Assembly (NCBI GenBank): GCA_023419315.1
Contig: JAEZYE010000004.1
Coordinates: forward strand, 1-64,000
DNA: 64,000 nt
Direction of reading: 5' to 3'
Origin: Pseudomonadota bacterium
Lineage (GTDB): Bacteria > Pseudomonadota > Gammaproteobacteria > Xanthomonadales > Xanthomonadaceae
Below the pieces are notes generated by a model, which searched no databases, was not told the DNA's origin, and saw only the letters and a program-made list of their open reading frames with translations. The position numbers and the translations under genes were made by a program. Positions 26,533 to 33,746 of this stretch are shown here, piece after piece. Within the stretch, counting starts at the first letter, position 1. Each line of letters opens with the position of its first letter.

Positions 26533-27015
26533 ATGCCCTCTTTCGACGTGGTTTCCGAAGTCAACCAACATGAACTGACCAATGCGGTGGATCAGGCCAA
26601 CCGCGAACTGGCGAACCGATTCGATTTCAAGGGCGTGGAAGCAAAGTTCGCGCTCGAGGAAAACGTCATCACGCAATCGGCGCCAAGCGATTTCCAGGTC
26701 AAGCAGATGACCGACATCCTGCGTGCGCGGCTCATTGCCCGCGGGATCGATCCGCGCTGCCTCGAGTTCGGCGACGTGGAAACCAATCTGGCGCAGGCGC
26801 GGCAGAAAGTCACGGTGAAGCAGGGAGTCGAGCAGAAGCTGGCCAAGAAAATCGCCGCCTCAATCAAGGAAGCCAAAATCAAGGTGGAAACACAGATCAA
26901 CGGCGACAAGCTGCGCGTCAGCGGCAAGAAGCGCGACGATTTGCAGGAGGTCATTGCGCTGTTGAAGAACGGCGAATTCGAACTGCCGTTGCAGTACGAC
27001 AATTTCCGTGATTGA
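26533..27015 (+). CDS. yajQ: YajQ family nucleotide/cyclic-di-GMP binding protein
   Basis: This 160-residue cytoplasmic protein starts MPSFDVVSEVNQHELTNAVD, the signature opening of the family, and has KRDDLQEVIALL near the end. Length fits exactly when the second in-frame ATG is used. In Xanthomonas campestris a member binds cyclic-di-GMP and affects virulence gene expression; that link is by homology only. The downstream DUF1415 gene overlaps by eight bases. Confidence 0.95.
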   Translation: MPSFDVVSEVNQHELTNAVDQANRELANRFDFKGVEAKFALEENVITQSAPSDFQVKQMTDILRARLIARGIDPRCLEFGDVETNLAQARQKVTVKQGVEQKLAKKIAASIKEAKIKVETQINGDKLRVSGKKRDDLQEVIALLKNGEFELPLQYDNFRD

Positions 27016-27577
27016 TCCAGACGCCAATGCCCCCACTGGTGAGGCACGTGATCCCATCGGCGAAACGCGCCGGTGGATCGAACGCGCTGTCATCGGTCTG
27101 AACCTGTGCCCGTTCGCCAAGGCCGTCTACGTCAAGGAGCAGGTCCGCTTCGTGCTTAGCGACGCGACGACCTCGGAAGCACTGCTCGAACAACTGGCCG
27201 AAGAACTGGTGCTGCTGCGCGATACCGATCCGGAGGCGATCGACACCACGCTCATCGTTCATCCCGATGTGCTCACCGACTTCCTCGACTACAACGATTT
27301 CCTCGAGAACGCCGACGCCGCCGTCGAGGCGCTGGATCTGCAGGGCATTCTGCAGGTCGCGAGCTTCCACCCGGACTACCAGTTCGCGGGTGCTGCGCCG
27401 GACGACATCAGCCACTTCACCAACCGCTCGCCCTACCCCACGCTGCATCTGCTTCGCGAGGACAGTGTCGAACGCGCGGTTGCGGCGTTTCCGGATCCCG
27501 ATGTGATTGTCGAGCGGAACATCAGGACGCTTGAAGCACTGGGACACGCGGGATGGCGGAAGCTGCTCGCCGATTGA
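27008..27577 (+). CDS. DUF1415 family protein
   Basis: This 189-residue protein has the DUF1415 landmarks NLCPFAKAVY near residue 32 and NRSPYPTLHLLRE near 138. It uses a GTG start that overlaps the yajQ stop, suggesting translational coupling. Function is unknown; the Cys in NLCPF is the most conserved-looking feature. Its last 56 bases overlap, tail to tail, the gene on the minus strand. Confidence 0.88.
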   Translation: MIDPDANAPTGEARDPIGETRRWIERAVIGLNLCPFAKAVYVKEQVRFVLSDATTSEALLEQLAEELVLLRDTDPEAIDTTLIVHPDVLTDFLDYNDFLENADAAVEALDLQGILQVASFHPDYQFAGAAPDDISHFTNRSPYPTLHLLREDSVERAVAAFPDPDVIVERNIRTLEALGHAGWRKLLAD

Positions 27578-28109
27578 GCGCTTCCATTGCGCTACCCGTC
27601 GCGGCTTCGCCACCGCCACGCGTCGACTCGAAGTGATGCGCCGCCCGCCGGGGCAGATGTTCGAGCCAGCGGCTATCCCAGTAGGGATACTGTCCCAGTT
27701 CGTCCGCCAGACCCGCGCGCAGGATCTGGCCGACCAGATGGCTCGCCGTAGCGGGCACCGAAGCATTCCTGCGGACCGCATGCTCATGGAAATCCCGCGA
27801 CCAGACGCGTCCCAGCTCGGGGAACTCCATTCTCAGCCAGCGCGTGCTGTTCGTCTTCAGGCCAGTGACGAGCAACGACAGCTCATCGAAGCCGCCGGGT
27901 TCGACCAGACCGAGCCAGCGATCCGGCATCAGCACCCATGCCAGCAATTTCGAGCGATACCACAGCCTGGAATCCGTCATCGCACGGCAAGCGCTGTACG
28001 CCAGCGGCGCTTCCGCGAAAATCGGATTCCGCCTCCACGTGGTGAAGCTCACGACGTGGACGCGACGTGTTTCGGAACCCACCGTCTTCGATATCGAATA
28101 GCCATCCAT
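27522..28109 (-). CDS. Inactivated REP-associated tyrosine transposase (RAYT) homolog
   Basis: This 195-residue protein follows the Y1/RAYT pattern: HVVSFTTWRRNPIFAE, LLAWVLMPDRWLGLVE, RVWSRDFHEHAVRR, HLVGQILRAGLADELG, YPYWDSRWL. The normal HxH of MPDHxH is Arg64-Trp-Leu66, and the catalytic Tyr before the ANPLRAG-like motif is His124. All three catalytic residues are therefore missing while the frame is open. Either the gene is decaying or it was kept for DNA binding. The C-terminal 18 codons overlap the DUF1415 gene. No REP pair flanks it. Confidence 0.75.
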   Translation of the reverse strand: MDGYSISKTVGSETRRVHVVSFTTWRRNPIFAEAPLAYSACRAMTDSRLWYRSKLLAWVLMPDRWLGLVEPGGFDELSLLVTGLKTNSTRWLRMEFPELGRVWSRDFHEHAVRRNASVPATASHLVGQILRAGLADELGQYPYWDSRWLEHLPRRAAHHFESTRGGGEAATGSAMEALNRRAASAIPRVPVLQAS

Positions 28110-28212
28110 GGCCGACCTCCTTCCCTGTGAGGCCAGCTTGGCTGGGTCGACACGGGCAAGCCATCAGCGAAGCACTGAAATCCGAATCAGTGGAGTCCTA
28201 CCCCGCCCCGGG

Positions 28213-28920
28213 TCATGGTTGCGGTGAAAGCAGGATCTGCACATCCGTCCCACTCAATGCGCGCCATTGGCCGGCATCGAGATCGTCAAGTCCCAATCCG
28301 CCGATCCGGCTCCGATGCAGCGCTTCGACGTGATTGCCGACCGCGGCGAACATGCGCCGCACCTGGTGATAGCGGCCTTCGGTCAACACAAGCCGCGCGT
28401 GGCGTGCGTCATCCACGTGGAGGATTGCGGGCGCCAGCGGCGTGTCTTCCGATTCGAGCATCAATGCGCCGCTCGCGAACGCCGCCGCTTCGTCGCCGCG
28501 CAGATCGCGCGCCAGCGTGACGTCATAGACCTTGGGCAGGTTCGATTTCGGCGAGATGATCCGGTGCAGCAGCGCGCCGTCGTCGGTCATCAACAACAAA
28601 CCGGAGGTGTCGCGGTCCAGCCTGCCGACGGACGACAACACCGGAGCACGCAAGCGGAACCGCGGCGGCAACAGGTCGTAGATCAATCGACCGGCATCCT
28701 TGGTCGAACAGGTGTAGCCCACCGGTTTGTGGAGCGCGAGGATGAGGCCGGGTGCGGGATCCAGCGGTTCGCCGTCCACGCGGATGCGCGCGTGTTCGAC
28801 GGGATCGTCGGTATACAGCACTTCACCGTTCTCATCGGTCACCCGGCCTTCGCGGAACATCGCCACCACCTGCTTGCGACTTCCGTAGCCGAGATTGGCC
28901 AGATGCTTGACGATCTTCAT
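28213..28920 (-). CDS. rsuA: 16S rRNA pseudouridine(516) synthase
   Basis: This 235-residue protein has an N-terminal S4-like RNA-binding segment (LANLGYGSRKQVVAMFREGRV) and the catalytic motif SVGRLDRDTSGLLLMT with the essential Asp. KVYDVTL and YHQVRRMFAAVGN follow, as in RsuA. It isomerises a uridine of 16S rRNA in the 30S subunit. The ATG overlaps the stop of the upstream methyltransferase gene (ATGA), forming a two-gene rRNA-modification unit. Confidence 0.93.
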   Translation of the reverse strand: MKIVKHLANLGYGSRKQVVAMFREGRVTDENGEVLYTDDPVEHARIRVDGEPLDPAPGLILALHKPVGYTCSTKDAGRLIYDLLPPRFRLRAPVLSSVGRLDRDTSGLLLMTDDGALLHRIISPKSNLPKVYDVTLARDLRGDEAAAFASGALMLESEDTPLAPAILHVDDARHARLVLTEGRYHQVRRMFAAVGNHVEALHRSRIGGLGLDDLDAGQWRALSGTDVQILLSPQP

Positions 28921-29975
28921 GCGCGACCGTCCCGCACGGCTTCGATGATCTTGAATCCATCGCGCGCCGCGTGCACACGCGCCTGCCGGAAATGCTGCTG
29001 GACGACCTCTTCGTACGGCAGATGGCGATTGGCGACCAGCCACAATCGCCCGCCCGGACGCAGCGCCTCTGCGGCCACGCGGATGAAGCGTTGGCCGATG
29101 TCGGGACGGCTGGCCCGTCCCTGTGCATGAAAGGGCGGGTTGCTGACGGTGAAGTCGTAACGCTTGGCGATGCCACGCGTGACATCGTGCCAATGAAAGC
29201 CCAGCGGAACACGCGCATCGGCGAGGTTGCGTTCGGCCAGCGCCAGTGCGCGCGCTTCGGCTTCGTACAGATCGACCCCCGTCACGGCTTCATTCCTCGA
29301 CAGGACTTCAGCGGTGAGATAGCCGTATCCGGCACCGAGATCCGCGCCTTCGCCACGCAGATCGCCGGGCAGATGTTCGGCGAGCAATGCGGATGCGGTG
29401 TCGATGCGATCCCAGGCGAACACGCCGGGACGGCTGATGAAGCGTCCGCCGAGGATCGCGCGTGGCGCATCGAGCGCGCGCCATGCGTCGCGCAGCGCGC
29501 CCTCGGCCTCTTCGTCATTGCGATGTTTCCAGAACACGCGGCAGTGATACTTGCTGAGCATGCCATCGAGTCCGCCGGCAATCGCGCGCATGTCCGCCTC
29601 GGCGGTCTTCGCGCCTTCGCTGTTGGGCACGCTGGCAATCACGGGCGCACCGGGCGCCGCCAGCGCGAGTGCACGTGCGAACAACGCACGCGCTTCGTCG
29701 CGCTGGCGGGGCGGCAGGATCAGCACCGCCGCGAATCGACCGGCCTGCGCGGACAGATCCGCATCGGCAATCACGTCGAGGCGCGCCTGCACGAGCGCAT
29801 CGGCATCGGGCTTGAAGCTCTGTTCGCATACCAGAGAACGCAGCGGCAACTGCCGCAGTGCCGCGCCATCACGTGCGCGCAGGAACAGGACGGGTCCTTC
29901 TTCGGGCCACACGAGATCGCTGCGCAGGAACGGCAGCATCAAGGCGTCGAGTGCGGGATCGGAATGCGTACTCAA
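28917..29975 (-). CDS. rsmC: 16S rRNA guanine methyltransferase, RsmC type
   Basis: This protein of about 352 residues has two methyltransferase-like halves. The N-terminal half is degenerate. The C-terminal half has the SAM motif GADLGAGYGYLTAEVL and the catalytic NPPFH typical of RsmC/RlmG. A TTG start at 29975 is preferred because the reading STHSDPALDALMLPF fits the expected N-terminus; the next candidate is ATG 29939. It is coupled to rsuA. RlmG is the alternative family. Confidence 0.82.
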   Translation of the reverse strand: MSTHSDPALDALMLPFLRSDLVWPEEGPVLFLRARDGAALRQLPLRSLVCEQSFKPDADALVQARLDVIADADLSAQAGRFAAVLILPPRQRDEARALFARALALAAPGAPVIASVPNSEGAKTAEADMRAIAGGLDGMLSKYHCRVFWKHRNDEEAEGALRDAWRALDAPRAILGGRFISRPGVFAWDRIDTASALLAEHLPGDLRGEGADLGAGYGYLTAEVLSRNEAVTGVDLYEAEARALALAERNLADARVPLGFHWHDVTRGIAKRYDFTVSNPPFHAQGRASRPDIGQRFIRVAAEALRPGGRLWLVANRHLPYEEVVQQHFRQARVHAARDGFKIIEAVRDGRA

Positions 29976-30125
29976 GAAAATTTCCGGGAAGACAAATCCG
30001 GCAATTCTATCGCCCGCGCCTGTGTCACCCCGGCGAGGCGGGCCGTTTCCCAATCGCCATCCCCGTCCCTGACATCCGGGCCGGGTACCGTGGTTCGTCG
30101 AACGACAACTCGCGTTAAAAAAATG

Positions 30126-30154
30126 TTGCATCCGAAAAACAACCGGCGTATCGT
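30126..30154 (+). promoter_or_regulatory. Sigma70-type promoter of the leader upstream of the RNA-repair locus
   Basis: TTGCAT (30126-30131), 17 bases, TATCGT (30149-30154). Transcription would start near 30161 and read through the small open frame and the attenuator-like hairpins. It is the best promoter match on the plus strand before rtcB. Confidence 0.55.
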
Positions 30155-30200
30155 GCGCGCCCTCGCCCTTCGTGGCCGCTGTTTTTCCATTCGATTTCCC

Positions 30201-30326
30201 ATGAACCGCCTTCCCATTTCCGCCAACGCGTCCGCCAACGTGCTTGCCCGCCGGCTACCCAGCCATGGCGCGGTCGCGTGCGCGCTCCATGCGGGCGATG
30301 AATCGAAGCGGTACATCGACAACTGA
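30201..30326 (+). other. Possible 41-codon leader open reading frame
   Basis: An ATG frame of 41 codons (MNRLPISANASANVLARR at the start, GDESKRYIDN at the end) stops 17 bases before the first attenuator hairpin. There is no ribosome binding site ahead of the ATG and no run of one amino acid typical of classical leader peptides. Position is the only argument for it being translated. Confidence 0.25.
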
Positions 30327-30342
30327 TTCCGGCTGACTCCTT

Positions 30343-30416
30343 GGGAGATCGGCCACCCCGATCTCCCGAGGCGAAGCGAACGCCCTCGGGTCGCAAAACC
30401 CGGGGGCGTTTTGTTT
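30343..30416 (+). promoter_or_regulatory. Attenuator-like set of mutually exclusive hairpins ending in an intrinsic terminator
   Basis: Hairpin A pairs GGGAGATCGG (30343-30352) with CCGATCTCCC (30358-30367). Hairpin B pairs CCCGAGG (30365-30371) with CCTCGGG (30384-30390). Hairpin C pairs AACGCCC (30379-30385) with GGGCGTT (30404-30410) and GGGT with ACCC, followed by TTGTTT. B shares bases with both A and C, so A+C (stop) and B (read-through) exclude each other. This is the logic of transcription attenuation. The signal sensed is unknown, and a stand-alone small RNA of about 255 bases is the alternative. Confidence 0.6.
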
Positions 30417-30752
30417 CCAGCGTTCGCGGAGGATGCACATGCATCGCAAACAGGCATTTCCTTCCTGAGGAAACCGACAGGTTTCCGCCCCGGAGCATCC
30501 GGATGCGCCATGCGCGTCCGAAGCAGGGGCGCCGCTGCAACGGGCGCATGGGCGCTGCGTGTTGATGCTCCGACGCGAGTGGCGTGGGGAGGAACACCGA
30601 ATCGGACGCAATGCGTCCACACGGATTGCGGATTGGCGACAGTCCGCAATGCGGAACACCGAACGACACCTCACAGCGGTACGGGTTCTGACCCGTCCGG
30701 TGCGCGCGGCGCTGCCGTGGCGTATGCCGGGAGGTGCACGTCGATGTTCCAC
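30417..30752 (+). other. Hairpin-rich non-coding spacer
   Basis: No supportable gene. Perfect hairpins are GGAAACC-GACA-GGTTTCC (30469-30486), GGACGCA-A-TGCGTCC (30604-30618), and ATTGCGGA (30625-30632) with TCCGCAAT (30643-30650). The 11-mer GGAACACCGAA is repeated at 30591-30601 and 30653-30663, flanking the last two hairpins. The structure suggests a structured transcript leading into the tRNA-like sequences. Confidence 0.5.
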
Positions 30753-30820
30753 CTGACGTTGGCCGAGTGGAAAGGCATCAGCCACGTGCTGACCACGCCG
30801 GTTCGAATCCGGCACGTCAT
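30753..30820 (+). ncRNA. tRNA-like sequence 1 (tRNA-Cys/Ser-like D arm, non-decoding anticodon arm)
   Basis: The acceptor TGACGT (30754-30759) pairs with ACGTCA (30814-30819). The D arm is GCC-GAGTGGAAA-GGC (30762-30776), of the type seen in tRNA-Cys. The T arm GCCGG-TTCGAAT-CCGGC (30797-30813) is perfect. The anticodon arm TCAG/CTGA encloses CCACGTG with no U33, or closes further to a five-base loop, so it cannot decode normally. There is no 3' CCA, and the last three bases are shared with the next tRNA-like unit. It is therefore a tRNA mimic or decayed tRNA rather than a working tRNA. Confidence 0.6.
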
Positions 30821-30894
30821 TGGATAGCTCAATCGGGTAGAGCATCGACCTCATCAGTCGAGGGTTGCGGGTTCGATTCCCGCTCCAGCCACCA
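30818..30894 (+). ncRNA. tRNA-like sequence 2 (Met CAU-type, imperfect acceptor)
   Basis: A complete cloverleaf is present: D arm GCTC/GAGC (30827-30843), anticodon stem TCGAC/GTCGA (30845-30861), T arm GCGGG-TTCGATT-CCCGC (30867-30883), and encoded CCA (30892-30894). The loop CTCATCA gives anticodon CAU after U33, but base 37 is C instead of the usual purine. The acceptor CATTGGA/TCCAGCC pairs in only five of seven positions. Software may call it tRNA-Met or a pseudogene. Its place just upstream of slipin and rtcB suggests a role as substrate or sensor for RNA repair. Confidence 0.65.
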
Positions 30895-31238
30895 TGACCT
30901 GTCACGTCATGCAGAACGGGCGAAAGCCCTGAAACGGAAACATCCGCGGCGATGGCGAGCATCCACCAGGGACGGGGATGCACGCCAGGCGCCAGCGGTC
31001 ACTTCGCCGGCGTCGTGCCCTCGAGGCGATGACACTGCACCTTCGTCCGCACCCGCTGCGCGCCGTCGATGCAGTCGAACACCGACAGCGCCGATTGCCC
31101 GCGGAGTGAACGTGCGGATGTTTCCACCTTCTTCCTTTTCCGCTCGATGCGGAGACGCGACACCCGTTCCTTCGCGCCGGTGACGGAAAACGGAACGGAC
31201 CACCAGAGCCACACAACACACAAAAGGAGTCATGTGCC
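30895..31238 (+). other. Untranslated region between tRNA-like sequences and slipin gene
   Basis: No gene is supportable in these 344 bases. ACGTCAT, the 3' acceptor strand of tRNA-like unit 1, recurs at 30904-30910. GGGC-GAAA-GCCC (30918-30929) is a GNRA-capped hairpin. An A-rich end carries AAGGAG nine bases before the slipin ATG. I found no -24/-12 sigma54 element, although rtcB operons often use one. Confidence 0.45.
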
Positions 31239-32360
31239 ATGTTCTGGACCAAGAGGGTCGTGATCGGTGACGGCGAGCGCGGCCTGGTGTATCGAAACCG
31301 TCAGTTCGAGCGCGTACTCGGGCCTGGCGTCCACACGTTTTTCGACCCGCTGAAGCGGATCACCGTCTGCGTGCACGCCATCGCGAAGCCGGAGTACACC
31401 GGCCCGGATGCCGATGTACTCATCGCGCGCATGGATGCGTCGCTTGCAAGCGAGCTGAGCCTTGCCGACATCGGCGAGCAGGAAGTCGGCCTGGTGTCGA
31501 AGAACGGCAAGCTCGAGGACGTATTGCCGCCGGGTACGCGACAGCTGTACTGGACCGGGCTGGTCCGCGTGGAGGTGCAGAAGGTCGCGCTGGGCGACTC
31601 GCTGGAAGTTCCGGTCGTCGTCGCCCGCCGCCTGCGCCAGCTCGGAGTGCTTGCGCGCGTGGCCGTGGTGGCCGATGTGCCGGAGGAGTTCGCCGGACTG
31701 GTCTTCATCGACGGCCGCCTCGCTCGCGTGCTGCCGTCGGGTTCGCACGCGTTCTGGAATTTCCGCAGGAACGTCCTGGCCGAGATCGTCGACTTGCGCG
31801 TGCAGGGCGTGGATGTGTCCGGGCAGGAGCTGTTGACGCGCGACAAGGTATCGCTGCGCGTGAACCTCGCGGCCAGCACGCGCATTACCGACGTGGTGGC
31901 GGCGCGCACGCGGGTGGCGAAGATCGCCGAGCATGTCTATCGCGAACTGCAGTACGGCCTGCGCAGGGCGATTTCCGCCAAGACGCTGGACGAACTGCTG
32001 GGCGACAAGGCGTCGCTGGACGGCGACATCTTCGCCTACGTGCGCGGACAGCTCGACGGCTTCGGCGTCCAGATTCTCGGCGTCGGGGTCAAGGACGTGA
32101 TCCTGCCGGGCGAGATGAAGGACATCCTCAATGGCGTGGTGCAGGCGGAGAAGTCGGCGCAGGCCAACGTGATCCGCCGTCGCGAGGAAGCGAACGCAAC
32201 GCGCTCGCTGCTCAACACCGCCCGCCTGATCGAGGAGAGCCCGGTGCTGATGCGCCTGAAGGAACTGGAAGCACTCGAGAAGGTCACCGAGAAGATCGAC
32301 AAGCTGACCGTATTCGGGGGCCTGGACGGCGTCATGAAGCAACTGGTCAGCCTGAAGTAA
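31239..32360 (+). CDS. Slipin family (SPFH) protein of the RNA-repair locus
   Basis: This 373-residue protein's central SPFH domain lies at about residues 175-300 (ILTRDKVSLRVNLAAS-like TRDKVSLRVN, then LQYGLRRAISAKTLDELLGDK and ILGVGVKDVILPGEMKDILN). A charged coiled coil follows at about 300-360. Unlike stomatins it has no N-terminal membrane hairpin. Instead the pattern G-L-V-x4-L-x-x-VL-x-x-G-x-H/Q occurs three times (near residues 15, 84 and 150). It precedes rtcB by 56 bases. Slipins next to rtcB are known; their role in RNA repair is not established. Confidence 0.85.
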   Translation: MFWTKRVVIGDGERGLVYRNRQFERVLGPGVHTFFDPLKRITVCVHAIAKPEYTGPDADVLIARMDASLASELSLADIGEQEVGLVSKNGKLEDVLPPGTRQLYWTGLVRVEVQKVALGDSLEVPVVVARRLRQLGVLARVAVVADVPEEFAGLVFIDGRLARVLPSGSHAFWNFRRNVLAEIVDLRVQGVDVSGQELLTRDKVSLRVNLAASTRITDVVAARTRVAKIAEHVYRELQYGLRRAISAKTLDELLGDKASLDGDIFAYVRGQLDGFGVQILGVGVKDVILPGEMKDILNGVVQAEKSAQANVIRRREEANATRSLLNTARLIEESPVLMRLKELEALEKVTEKIDKLTVFGGLDGVMKQLVSLK

Positions 32361-32371
32361 CAAGCCAAGGT

Positions 32372-32395
32372 GCCGCCCCTGTCCGCAGGGGCGGC
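32372..32395 (+). promoter_or_regulatory. Perfect 10-bp hairpin between slipin and rtcB
   Basis: GCCGCCCCTG (32372-32381) and CAGGGGCGGC (32386-32395) enclose TCCG. No T-tract follows, so RNA polymerase should pass. It may stabilise or process the mRNA to set the slipin to RtcB ratio. Confidence 0.6.
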
Positions 32396-32416
32396 GACAG
32401 GAAAGAGGACAAGGAC

Positions 32417-33634
32417 ATGAATACATCATTCGAATGGCTGCACGCCGAAGGCGGTCGCGTGCCGATCAAGGGCTGGGTGCAGGGCGTTCCGGTGGAACCG
32501 GAAGCGCGCCAGCAATTGCAGAACATCGCTTCCATTCCTTTTGTCGGACCGTGGGTCGCGGTCATGCCGGACGTGCATCTGGGCAAGGGTGCGACCGTGG
32601 GGTCGGTGATTCCGACCCGGGGCGCGATCATTCCGGCCGCGGTCGGCGTGGACATCGGCTGCGGCATGGCGGCCGTGCGCACCACGCTGCGCGCCAAGGA
32701 TTTGCCGGACAGCCTGGCGCTGCTGCGCAACTCGATCGAACGCAGCGTGCCCGTCGGCAACGGCCGTGGCGGCGAGCATCGCAAGTTGCCGGACAGCATC
32801 GACACGCGGATTGCGCAATCGGGATTGGCCGCGGGTCTGGCGATCATCAAGGACAAGCACCGCCGGATTCGCACCGACAAACTGGACTGCCAGCTCGGCA
32901 CGCTGGGCGGTGGCAATCACTTCATCGAAATCTGCCTGGACGAGGCCGATGCGGTGTGGGTGATGCTGCACAGCGGTTCGCGCGGCACCGGCAACCTGAT
33001 CGGCACCTATTTCATCGAACGCGCGCGCGAGCAGCTGGCGCATCGCGTGCTGGGCTTCCACGTGCCGGACAAGGATCTGGCGTTCTTCATGGAAGGCGAA
33101 CCATTGTTCGACGACTACGTGGAAGCGGTGACGTGGGCGCAGGATTATGCCCGCCACAATCGCGAAGCGATGATGTCGCGCGTGCTGGCCGAGATGCGCC
33201 ACCGTCTGCCGAAGTTCCAGTTGGAGAAGATGGCGGTCAACTGCCACCACAACTACGTGCAGCGCGAAACGCACCACGGCGAGTCGCTGCTGGTCACCCG
33301 CAAGGGTGCGGTCAGCGCACGCGAAGGCGAGCTCGGCATCATCCCGGGCAGCATGGGCACGCGCAGCTACATCGTGCGTGGCAAGGGGAACACGGACAGT
33401 TTCCACAGTTGCAGCCACGGCGCCGGGCGCGTGATGAGCCGCACCGCGGCACGCCAGCAGATCACGCTGGCGCAGCACCGCGAAGCGACCGCGCATGTCG
33501 AATGCCGCAAGGACAGCGGCGTGATCGACGAATCACCGGCGGCCTACAAGTCCATCGACGCCGTGATGGAGGCGCAGCGCGATCTGGTCGAAGTCGTGCA
33601 CACGCTGCGCCAGGTCGTCTGCATCAAGGGTTGA
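32417..33634 (+). CDS. rtcB: RNA-splicing ligase RtcB
   Basis: This 405-residue GTP- and manganese-dependent ligase joins 3'-phosphate or 2',3'-cyclic phosphate ends to 5'-OH ends. Metal ligands are visible: Cys82 in GVDIGCGMAA, GGNHFIE with His168, HSGSRG with His185, and NCHHNY. The guanylated histidine is His334 in CSHGAGRVMSR. All key residues are intact. No rtcA cyclase and no rtcR activator lie in the window. The tRNA-like sequences upstream suggest tRNA halves as substrate or signal. Confidence 0.97.
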   Translation: MNTSFEWLHAEGGRVPIKGWVQGVPVEPEARQQLQNIASIPFVGPWVAVMPDVHLGKGATVGSVIPTRGAIIPAAVGVDIGCGMAAVRTTLRAKDLPDSLALLRNSIERSVPVGNGRGGEHRKLPDSIDTRIAQSGLAAGLAIIKDKHRRIRTDKLDCQLGTLGGGNHFIEICLDEADAVWVMLHSGSRGTGNLIGTYFIERAREQLAHRVLGFHVPDKDLAFFMEGEPLFDDYVEAVTWAQDYARHNREAMMSRVLAEMRHRLPKFQLEKMAVNCHHNYVQRETHHGESLLVTRKGAVSAREGELGIIPGSMGTRSYIVRGKGNTDSFHSCSHGAGRVMSRTAARQQITLAQHREATAHVECRKDSGVIDESPAAYKSIDAVMEAQRDLVEVVHTLRQVVCIKG

Positions 33635-33650
33635 TCGAAGGATCGGCAAC

Positions 33651-33687
33651 GCGGGCTCGTGCGCTGATACGCATGAGCCCGCTTTTT
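33651..33687 (+). terminator. Intrinsic terminator after rtcB
   Basis: GCGGGCTC (33651-33658) pairs with GAGCCCGC (33675-33682), with an inner TGCG/CGCA stem, followed by TTTTT. It closes the slipin-rtcB unit 17 bases after the stop codon. Confidence 0.92.
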
Positions 33688-33746
33688 GCATGACCGCAAC
33701 GTCGCCTTCGGCACTCTGTTGGCGTCCCCACTCAGCGAGGTCTGCC

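Noticed and set aside
30753..30820. Functional tRNA-Cys
   Set aside because: There is no U33, no GCA anticodon and no CCA; only the D and T arms are tRNA-like.
30421..31238. Sigma54 (-24/-12) promoter for the rtcB locus
   Set aside because: I searched for TGGCAC-N5-TTGC-like pairs; the nearest (CGGCACGTCATTGG at 30811) has wrong spacing and lies inside the tRNA-like sequence. No rtcR gene is in the window.
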